DNA from: M0027 sp021713415
Lineage (GTDB): Bacteria; Pseudomonadota; Gammaproteobacteria; Francisellales; Francisellaceae
Reading direction: 5' to 3'
Assembly: GCA_021713415.1 (NCBI GenBank)
Contig: JAKJJQ010000003.1
Location: 1-64,000, forward strand
DNA length: 64,000 bases
Under the pieces are notes generated by a model. It did no database searches. It worked only from the letters and a program-made list of their open reading frames with translations, and was not told where the DNA came from. This document shows, in pieces, positions 46,770 through 54,225 of the stretch (positions are counted from its first letter, which is position 1; each line of letters opens with the position of its first letter). The translations under genes and the position numbers were made by a program.

Positions 46770-47456
46770 ATGATGACTAAAAACCTTGGCATTATCATTT
46801 ATGATTTTGTTCAGCCAATGGATGTTTTTGGCCCTTGGGAAGTTTTTTCAGTATGGAAAAATATACTTAACGTTCCTATCAATCTATATTTAGTTTCTGA
46901 AGATGAGCAACAAATACACTGTGATGATAAAATTACTTTAAATGCCCATTGTACTTTTGATAATGCACCTGATTTTGACTATTTTATTGTACCAGGTGGC
47001 AAAGGACGCCTTGAACAATCAAAAAATGATAAATTACTCAATTTTATTAAAAAACAAGCAAATCACTGTGAATTTTTATTATCTGTTTGTACTGGTATGT
47101 TTTTACTTTATCATGCTGGATTATTAAAAGATAAACCAGTGACAACCTATTGGCGGGCTGTCCCTGAAATTCAAGCTTTAAAAGATATAAAGTTTTGTGG
47201 TGAACGTATTGTTAAATCAGGAAAAATTTGGACAGCAGGCGGAATTTCCAGTGGTATTGACTTAGCCCTTGAGTTAATTGCATCAATTGCTGGCAAAGAA
47301 ACAGCAGGTAAAGTTCAGCTACTATTTGAATATTTCCCAGAGCGTTTGAGCTATTGTAATTTAGAGACAAAAAATCAGTTGCCAGACTATGCTCCTAACG
47401 TGAGTAGTAAAGCGACAGATTTGCCTCAATATATTAAGGATTATATTAATTCTTAA
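46770..47456 (+). CDS. DJ-1/PfpI family protein
   Basis: A 228-residue class I glutamine-amidotransferase-like fold protein with DYFIVPGGKGRL and the nucleophile elbow LLSVCTGMFLLYHAGLL holding the reactive Cys. The AGGISSGIDLALELIASIAGKETA segment is typical of the DJ-1/PfpI branch related to the sensory part of AraC regulators and isonitrile hydratases. AGGAG precedes the start. The substrate is unknown. Confidence 0.85.
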   Translation: MMTKNLGIIIYDFVQPMDVFGPWEVFSVWKNILNVPINLYLVSEDEQQIHCDDKITLNAHCTFDNAPDFDYFIVPGGKGRLEQSKNDKLLNFIKKQANHCEFLLSVCTGMFLLYHAGLLKDKPVTTYWRAVPEIQALKDIKFCGERIVKSGKIWTAGGISSGIDLALELIASIAGKETAGKVQLLFEYFPERLSYCNLETKNQLPDYAPNVSSKATDLPQYIKDYINS

Positions 47457-47584
47457 TCAAATGATTATACCTGAAGATGTATCTACCTATTCATATCGCC
47501 CTCAAGATCAGGTAAACTACCCTGAGATTAATAACAAGTTTTAGTATTTATTAACATTAATTAACAAAATTGAAAGAAAAGAAG

Positions 47585-50500
47585 ATGGATGACAACTTAA
47601 TGACTGAAGAAATGTCTACACCAATTAAAGATCAACAGAGAATTAATACACTGCTAAATATATATCGCTATATGTTATTATCTCGTGAAGGCGATCATAT
47701 GGAAGCCGAGTTAGTTAATAGTGGTGAAGCTAACTTTTTAGCCTCCAGTAAAGGCCATGAAGGCGCTGCCATATTAGCACCTATGTTTCAACCACAAGAT
47801 TACCTACATTGCCATTATCGTGATAAAGCATTAATGTTAGCAAGAGGCCTTTCATCTGAGATGTTCTTTTTAAGTGCATTATGCAAAGCAAATGCGCACT
47901 CGCATGGACGTCAAATGGTTTCGCATATGTCTGCACCAGAGTTAAATATTATGAGCATTGTCGGCCCTGTTGGAAATAGCGCATTACAAGCTGCAGGTGT
48001 GGCACATGTTTTAAAAGAAAAAGATAAAAAAGCTGTTGTATTATGCGCTATTGGTGATGGCACTACACAACAAGGTGAAGTAACAGAAGCCATAGCAGAG
48101 GCTAAGCGCAGTCAATTACCTGTGCTTTTCTTTATCCATGATAATGGTTTAGCCATATCCACGCGCACAGAGGGTAAGACATTTTTCTCCTTACCCGATC
48201 ATGCGCAAGCTAGCCAATACTATGATATTCCAATTACATACCTTGATGGCTCCAAAGCACTTGAACACTATGATGAATTAAAAAATATTGTTGATGATAT
48301 ACGAGCCAATCAACAACCTGGCATTGTTGTATTTAAAGTTAATCGACTAGATAATCATTCCAATGCAGATAATCAAAAACTATATCGAAGCAATGATGAA
48401 ATATCAGGAAGTTTTGGTGATGACCCACTTATTCATGCTAAAAGCTATTTAATTTCATTGGGTGTTGAACCTGAAATTTTAGATCAGATGGCAGTTGAAG
48501 TTAAAAATGAAGTACAGAACGCCGTTAATAAAGCACGCCAAGATGATGAACCTGAAGCAACCTTTACTGCTGAACGCCCACTTAGCGAAGAATTAAAACC
48601 ATCAGCTGCAGAATACCGAGGTGATTTTACATCAATTGACCGCTTAAGTATGTTAGAGGCAATGCGTGAAACATTTAAGCATCATTTATTAACTAACGAA
48701 AATGTATGCCTATTGGGTGAAGATATTGAAGATGGTAAAGGAGATGTCTTTGGCATTACTCGAGGCCTCTCGACTCAGTTCCCAGGAAGAGTAATTAATA
48801 CAGCATTATCAGAATCAACCATTACCGGATTAGCATCTGGCATGGCGCTTGCAGGCAAACAACCTGTTGCTTTCATTCAGTTTGCTGATTTTATGCCTTT
48901 GGCATACAACCAAATCTTTACTGAACTAGGCACCATGTATTGGCGCAGTCATGGACAATGGGAAAACCCTGTGATTGTTTTTGCAGCCTGCGGTGGTTAT
49001 CGTCCAGGCCTAGGCCCATTCCACTCTCAAACAAACGAAGCAACTTATGCACATATTCCAGGTATTGATGTTTATATGCCATCGAATGCATCTGATGCTG
49101 TTGGTATGCTAAATGCCGCATTTAAATCTAAGCGTCCGTGTGTATTTCTATATCCTAAAAAGCTACTAAATAATGCATCCATTGAAGATACAACTTCCCA
49201 CGATGTTGACAAACAGCTAGTACCTATCGGTAAAGCACGTATTGTTCAACCAGGCAATGACATTACCTTAGTTGGTTGGGGAAATACCGTATCTTTATGC
49301 CAAGAAGTCGCAGCAGCCTTATCAGAAGTTAACATAACGGCTGAAGTCATTGACTTACGAACAGTTAAGCCCATTGATAAAGAAACACTACTTGCTTCGG
49401 CTGAAAAGACTAAACGCTTAATTGTCACACATGAGGACAACCATAGTTGTGGTGTTGGTGCTGAGGTTATTGCTTCTGTGATAGAAAACTCAAACGAGGT
49501 AATTCGTGCTCGACGTATTACAAGAGCAGATACCTACACACCGTGTAATTATGCCAATCAACTTGAAGTGTTACCATCCTTTGAAACCATTTTAACGACT
49601 GCTTGTGATTTATTAGATCTAAATATTCAGTGGCAAATTGATCAACAAGATGAAGCTGGTTACTTTACCGTTGAAGTGATTGGTGCAAGCCCTTCAGATG
49701 AAAGTGTCTTAATCTCAGAAATTCATATTAAAGAAGGCGATGAAATTAAAGCCTCTGATAAAATTGTTGATATTGAAGCATCCAAATCAGCCGGTGAAAT
49801 TTTGTCACCACACCAAGGTGTTGTAGAACAAATTTATGTCAATGAATCTGAAACAGCATTAGTTGGCTCACCATTAATTCGCATTAAACTTGCAGAAGGC
49901 TCAAAAGGCCAAAGCCAAATTGTCAAAAAACACGCAATCATAACTAAAAAAGCAACTGAAGTAGCATCAAAAACTGAACTTTTAGCACATTCGCAGCAGT
50001 CACTTAATTTACTTGTTGGCATTTCCAAGCCTGTTTATCGTACAGGCCGCCGTCAAGTACTTAATGGTGAGCTTTTAAAACATTTCCCTAATCATAGCCA
50101 TCAAGATATTGTAGATCGAACTGGAATTGAGAATCGCTACTGGTTAAAAGATGGTGAGAGTGTCGTTGATTTAGCTTATGAAGCAACCATTGAAATATTT
50201 AATCAACATCAACTAAAACTTAGTGATATTGATCTTATTTTATGTGCTACTTGTACGCCAGAAGTATACCAATCACCTGCAGTTGCAACGCAAGTTTTAG
50301 AAAAACTATACACGAATTTTGGTGAGCATCATATTACTGCGTATGATCTTAATGCTGCTTGTAGTGGTTATATCTATGCATTAAACCATGCAAAAGATTT
50401 CTTAAAATCAAGACCAAAAGCACGAGTCTTATTACTAACTGCTGAAGCACTATCTAAGTATGTTGATCCAACTGACTTTGATACTGCATTTTTATTTGGT

Positions 50501-50974
50501 GATGCAGCAACAGCTACAATTATTACAGGTGAAGAACACATTGGTGATGCAACAGCAATCGTTGAGCAAACATTACTAACTGCTACTGCTAAACCAGCAG
50601 AGGTAATTAATGTTCCAACGAATAAAGCTTCTGGTATTGCATTAAAAGGTGGGATGTTATTCACATCTGCTGTGAAGACCATGTCACAAGTGATGCATGA
50701 CTGCTGTGAAAGCGCCAAACTTGATTTACATGATTTTGATTTAATCGTTCCACACCAAGCAAATTTACGTATTTCAGCAGCCATTGAAAAACGTTTAAAA
50801 CTTGCTCCAGGCACCTTATACAGTAATATTGAGCGCTTTGGCAATACCTCATCTTGCACAATCCCAATTGCATTATCAGAGACCTTAAACGACTTAAAAG
50901 CAAATGAGAAAGTTGCGCTTTGCGCCTTTGGCGCAGGCTTCACAGCAGGTGCTGCCATTCTTACAAAGAAATAG
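47585..50974 (+). CDS. Fusion: 2-oxoacid dehydrogenase E1alpha-E1beta, lipoyl domain and ketoacyl-ACP synthase III
   Basis: A single protein of 1129 residues. Residues 1-340 are E1alpha with the thiamine-diphosphate motif GDG (157-159) and its later Asn. Residues 350-690 are E1beta (LGEDIEDGKGDVFGITRGL). Residues about 695-775 are a lipoyl domain with EASKSAGEI, lipoyl Lys734. Residues about 800-1129 are a KAS III (FabH-like) enzyme with Cys926, His1057 and Asn1087 intact. No E2 acyltransferase core or E3 is present, so the lipoyl-bound acyl group may pass straight to the KAS. The frame begins with TTG at 47570; I take the ATG at 47585. It may prime branched or unusual fatty acids or polyketides. 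Confidence 0.87.
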   Translation: MDDNLMTEEMSTPIKDQQRINTLLNIYRYMLLSREGDHMEAELVNSGEANFLASSKGHEGAAILAPMFQPQDYLHCHYRDKALMLARGLSSEMFFLSALCKANAHSHGRQMVSHMSAPELNIMSIVGPVGNSALQAAGVAHVLKEKDKKAVVLCAIGDGTTQQGEVTEAIAEAKRSQLPVLFFIHDNGLAISTRTEGKTFFSLPDHAQASQYYDIPITYLDGSKALEHYDELKNIVDDIRANQQPGIVVFKVNRLDNHSNADNQKLYRSNDEISGSFGDDPLIHAKSYLISLGVEPEILDQMAVEVKNEVQNAVNKARQDDEPEATFTAERPLSEELKPSAAEYRGDFTSIDRLSMLEAMRETFKHHLLTNENVCLLGEDIEDGKGDVFGITRGLSTQFPGRVINTALSESTITGLASGMALAGKQPVAFIQFADFMPLAYNQIFTELGTMYWRSHGQWENPVIVFAACGGYRPGLGPFHSQTNEATYAHIPGIDVYMPSNASDAVGMLNAAFKSKRPCVFLYPKKLLNNASIEDTTSHDVDKQLVPIGKARIVQPGNDITLVGWGNTVSLCQEVAAALSEVNITAEVIDLRTVKPIDKETLLASAEKTKRLIVTHEDNHSCGVGAEVIASVIENSNEVIRARRITRADTYTPCNYANQLEVLPSFETILTTACDLLDLNIQWQIDQQDEAGYFTVEVIGASPSDESVLISEIHIKEGDEIKASDKIVDIEASKSAGEILSPHQGVVEQIYVNESETALVGSPLIRIKLAEGSKGQSQIVKKHAIITKKATEVASKTELLAHSQQSLNLLVGISKPVYRTGRRQVLNGELLKHFPNHSHQDIVDRTGIENRYWLKDGESVVDLAYEATIEIFNQHQLKLSDIDLILCATCTPEVYQSPAVATQVLEKLYTNFGEHHITAYDLNAACSGYIYALNHAKDFLKSRPKARVLLLTAEALSKYVDPTDFDTAFLFGDAATATIITGEEHIGDATAIVEQTLLTATAKPAEVINVPTNKASGIALKGGMLFTSAVKTMSQVMHDCCESAKLDLHDFDLIVPHQANLRISAAIEKRLKLAPGTLYSNIERFGNTSSCTIPIALSETLNDLKANEKVALCAFGAGFTAGAAILTKK

Positions 50975-51092
50975 ATTAATGAAAAAATAAAAATTTAGTT
51001 TATGAGTTAACATATTTTAATACCATAAACGTTAAAAGTGTGTTATTGTATTGTCGCAATAGTTATTCATTAAAATATAGGAAAATAAAAAT

Positions 51093-51284
51093 ATGGCAAC
51101 TGGTACAGTAAAATTTTTTAATCACGAGAAAGGCTTTGGATTTATTAAACCAGAAGATGGTTCTAAAGATTTGTTCGTACACAAAAGTAACGTTGAAGGC
51201 ATGATTAATGATAATGATCAAGTCGAATATGAAGTTACAACAACTCAAAAAGGCCCTGCTGCCGTTAATGTAAGAAAAATCTAA
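51093..51284 (+). CDS. cspA: Cold-shock domain protein
   Basis: A 63-residue cold-shock protein: one CSD with RNP1 KGFGFIKP and RNP2 DLFVHKS. It binds single-stranded nucleic acid and acts as an RNA chaperone. TAGGA lies upstream of the ATG. The leader is short, so a long thermo-responsive 5' UTR is not evident. Confidence 0.95.
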   Translation: MATGTVKFFNHEKGFGFIKPEDGSKDLFVHKSNVEGMINDNDQVEYEVTTTQKGPAAVNVRKI

Positions 51285-51435
51285 ACCTAATTACATTTAT
51301 TTTTACAGCTCTTATTATTTCTTATAAATTTTTAAAATGCATAGATTTTATTTATTTTTCTCAGTTAATTTTGGCTGATAAATACCATTATAATAAACAT
51401 ACTGTTTACGGAAAATATTTTAAAATGGAACTTTC

Positions 51436-51756
51436 ATGTCAAAAAAAATTTATAAACAACAAAGTACAAGTAATTTATTATTTAGCTTAATGAAGCAATC
51501 TATGAATGCTTCTCAACAAAGAGAAATAAGCGTAGGTATCCGTTCTAATATAGAAATTCACACTCTTGATGCAACGCAAACTTTAAATCATGATCCAAGA
51601 ATCGATATTGTAATTAATGTTAAGGGATCAATATCTCCATTATCTCCTTTCTTTAAACACCAGTTACAATCAGAAATATCAAAACGCGGAGGCTTAGACT
51701 ATGAAAATGAGGTTGGGCAAGACCTAGCCCAAGAGATTTCTTCATTTGCATTATAA
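51436..51756 (+). CDS. Hypothetical protein
   Basis: A 106-residue soluble, mildly basic protein with no recognised motif. It is preceded by TGGAAC near the ATG and lies 151 bp after cspA. It converges with the CaaX gene on the other strand, 22 bp between them. It may be another effector-like or lineage-specific gene. Confidence 0.6.
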   Translation: MSKKIYKQQSTSNLLFSLMKQSMNASQQREISVGIRSNIEIHTLDATQTLNHDPRIDIVINVKGSISPLSPFFKHQLQSEISKRGGLDYENEVGQDLAQEISSFAL

Positions 51757-51778
51757 AATTAGCTAGTTCACCAAGATG

Positions 51779-52678
51779 CTATAATATTACACACCTTGAA
51801 TGCTTAGCTAAATCAGTCATATGTTCTTGATATCCTTCATAAAAAGCTTGTATAGGATTAAGGCTTTCAATATAGGCTTCTTTTATACTCTGATAATTTT
51901 GAGAGTCTTTTCGGTATTCAGGTTTTTTAAACTGTTCAATATTCTTCATTACTTCTATATGCCCTGGTTTTATACAATGTGGCGTTAAACTTGCTCTAAA
52001 GTCAGCTTCGTCTTGTGCTAGGTCTGGTAGATTATCAGAATGAACTCTTAATAGAATTCTCTCAGACAAATCTCCATTAAGGTATTTAGTATAATCATCA
52101 AAACATTGAGTAGCGTACTTTTCATCAAAAAAATAGACATGTGATGATGTAATAGCCTCTTCAATATTATACTTAGCATTTGTTTGTGCTAATGCAAGCT
52201 GATGAATTGGATGTTTTGGGTCACTTTTAATTTGATCTATAACTCCAGCAAATTTCTCTGCAAAGCCTTTTGTATTTTTAACATCATAAGCTTTTTTCCA
52301 CTCCGTCGTTGTCATAGCTTTACCACGTATTTCACCAGTACTTTGGATATAATCTTGCAAGGTTTTTTGATACTTACTATCAAAAGTAGCATGATCTTCA
52401 GGACTAGCCGTCACTTCTATCTCCAGATCTGGTTTTACTAAAATTCCATTTAATACTAACGCTTCAAACTCATTTGGATCTTTTGCCCTAGATGCCTTAA
52501 CTAAAATTGAAAGAATATTTCCAGTAAATTCTTTATCAAAATTTTTTTCTTTATCTTTTAAAAAAGCGCCATTTGGACTAGCCTCTCGTTTTCCAGTTCG
52601 AGCATAAGTATGTGTTAAACCATTTTCTGATAAAGTTTTAAGAAGTTTTTTTGATGTTAAATGATAGTAGTATGGCAT
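51779..52678 (-). CDS. ART-fold-like effector candidate with C-terminal CaaX box
   Basis: A 299-residue soluble protein. It ends CVIL, a canonical CaaX box; Leu at X favours geranylgeranylation in eukaryotes, so the protein is expected to be lipidated inside a host cell. The body resembles a small ADP-ribosyltransferase-like fold: YYYHLTSKKLLKTLSENGL (His6), SSHVYFFDEKYA (Tyr182) and ERILLRVHSDNL...ASLTPHCIKPGHIEVMKN (Glu242). That makes an H-Y-E order. I do not recognise the family more exactly. It starts MP after AGAGGG, and its start lies in an 11-bp inverted repeat. It is a strong secreted-effector candidate. Confidence 0.6.
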   Translation of the reverse strand: MPYYYHLTSKKLLKTLSENGLTHTYARTGKREASPNGAFLKDKEKNFDKEFTGNILSILVKASRAKDPNEFEALVLNGILVKPDLEIEVTASPEDHATFDSKYQKTLQDYIQSTGEIRGKAMTTTEWKKAYDVKNTKGFAEKFAGVIDQIKSDPKHPIHQLALAQTNAKYNIEEAITSSHVYFFDEKYATQCFDDYTKYLNGDLSERILLRVHSDNLPDLAQDEADFRASLTPHCIKPGHIEVMKNIEQFKKPEYRKDSQNYQSIKEAYIESLNPIQAFYEGYQEHMTDLAKHSRCVIL

Positions 52679-52725
52679 AATGCAACCCTCTTTAATGTTA
52701 AGTTTTTAAAAGAAGTTGCATTATG
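52676..52725 (-). promoter_or_regulatory. Inverted repeat enclosing the start codon of the CaaX gene
   Basis: CATAATGCAAC at 52676-52686 and GTTGCATTATG at 52715-52725 are perfect 11-bp inverted copies. An inner TCTTT/AAAGA pairing (52689-52693 with 52709-52713) can extend the stem. In the mRNA (minus strand) the 3' arm contains the GAGGGTTGC ribosome-binding stretch and the ATG itself. Translation would be low until the stem opens, for example by heat or a binding factor. Confidence 0.5.
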
Positions 52726-52870
52726 AGTGTGATTATTTAAAGCTTGAACTTAAAAAAATGGATTTAATTTATATTGACATACTAAAATAATATTTAAGCT
52801 TCTTATTCTTAAAAAGAAATATTTAAATAAATAATAAACATATTAATATAATTATTGATATAGCAAATAG

Positions 52871-53920
52871 TTATAATAACTTTTCTAAAAATACTTTTAA
52901 CACCATCTGTGGTGTTAATTGGTTTAAGCAATTCATATGAACTAATGGGCAAGTACGTTTAAAGCAAGGACGACACTCAAGATCAAGATAAATACTCTCA
53001 GCCTTGTTGTTTAACGGCGGGGTAAAGCCTGCTGAGGATGAACCATAAATAACCAAGGTTGGTCGCTCAAATGCGCTAGCAATGTGCATTAACCCTGTAT
53101 CATTGGTTAATACAGCCTTAACTTGGGATAATAAGCCAACAACTTCAGTAATCTTTGTTTTAGCTACCAAATCAATCAAATGATTTTTAAATTCATCGGT
53201 TACTATATTTTCATACTCTGTTAGGATTTTATCTGAGATTTCTTTATCACCTGGTCCACCTAATAGCAATATTTTATAGCCTTCTTTTGCTAATTGAGCT
53301 GCCGTTTGCGCAAAATAGTTCTCTGGCCATCGCTTTGCTGGGCCATATTCAGCACCAGGACAAAATGCAATAAGTTTTTGATAGCTACGATCATCAAAGC
53401 CAAATTTTTGTGATATTTGATTTACTTTTACTTGATCAAATTTAAGCTTAGGCCAAGGTAATTTGCTAGGTAATAGATCCTTTTTACCAACACCTAATGC
53501 GCAAAAGCGCTCGATCATTAAAGGTAATTTCTCTTTATCTAAGTGACGCAAATCATTAAGCAATAAATAGCGACTCTCACCTTTAAAACCAATACGATGC
53601 TTTATTTTACCAAATAGAGCAACTAAAGCAGATTTCCATGAATTAGGTAATACAATTGCATGTGTATAGCCTTTATTTTTTAGTGACTTACCTAGTAGCC
53701 TACGATCACTAAATCCAAGCTTTTTACGTTTAAATGGTGCTAAGATTACTTCATTTACTTCTGGCATAAATTGAACTAAATCATAGGTTGATTTAGGTGC
53801 TAAAACATCAATTAAACAGTCAGGGTCATTTAATTTTAAAAGACGATAAAGCGATTGGGACATAATCATATCACCAATCCAACTAGGCCCAATAATTAAA
53901 TAATAATTTCTTTTATTCAT
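52871..53920 (-). CDS. waaF: ADP-heptose:LPS heptosyltransferase II WaaF
   Basis: A 349-residue GT9 glycosyltransferase adding the second heptose to the LPS inner core. It has IIGPSWIGDMIMSQSLYR, IAFCPGAEYGPAKRWP and the nucleotide-sugar-binding VLTNDTGLMHIASAF, all typical of WaaF. Its start lies 5 bp after the zinc-finger gene, which it overlaps or joins in one transcript. Confidence 0.9.
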   Translation of the reverse strand: MNKRNYYLIIGPSWIGDMIMSQSLYRLLKLNDPDCLIDVLAPKSTYDLVQFMPEVNEVILAPFKRKKLGFSDRRLLGKSLKNKGYTHAIVLPNSWKSALVALFGKIKHRIGFKGESRYLLLNDLRHLDKEKLPLMIERFCALGVGKKDLLPSKLPWPKLKFDQVKVNQISQKFGFDDRSYQKLIAFCPGAEYGPAKRWPENYFAQTAAQLAKEGYKILLLGGPGDKEISDKILTEYENIVTDEFKNHLIDLVAKTKITEVVGLLSQVKAVLTNDTGLMHIASAFERPTLVIYGSSSAGFTPPLNNKAESIYLDLECRPCFKRTCPLVHMNCLNQLTPQMVLKVFLEKLL

Positions 53921-53925
53921 ATAAA

Positions 53926-54162
53926 CTAAATATCAATTATTCTATCTGTTGGATCATCAACGAGCTCTTTTTTTTCTTCTTCTGAAACATCTAATTTGAA
54001 CTTAGTACTACAATAAGGGCAACTATTTTCAGGTGCACCAACACTTAATTCTATAAATACGCGAGGGTGTTCATTCCAAAGCTTTGTTTCATCGGTTGGA
54101 CAGTGAACTGGCAAATCGCTCAAAGTTACATGAACAATATGATTATTTTCAGACATAGCCAC
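53926..54162 (-). CDS. Zinc-finger domain protein (zf-CHCC, NDUFS6-like)
   Basis: A 78-residue protein with a CHCC zinc finger: Cys in HCPTDETKLW, His in NEHPRVFIEL, and CPYC. This is the zf-CHCC family (PF10276) common in proteobacteria next to glnE or waa genes and related to mitochondrial complex I subunit NDUFS6. The role is unknown. It is 5 bp before waaF. Confidence 0.85.
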   Translation of the reverse strand: MAMSENNHIVHVTLSDLPVHCPTDETKLWNEHPRVFIELSVGAPENSCPYCSTKFKLDVSEEEKKELVDDPTDRIIDI

Positions 54163-54225
54163 TCCTATTTAAATCTCATTAATCACTTTATCTTTAGTAA
54201 GAATAGCTTAATTTAAAATACTCGA

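Noticed and set aside
50374..50958. Antisense open frame of 194 codons inside the fusion gene
   Set aside because: It lies opposite the KAS III domain, which has intact catalytic residues and codon use; the antisense frame has no recognisable protein.
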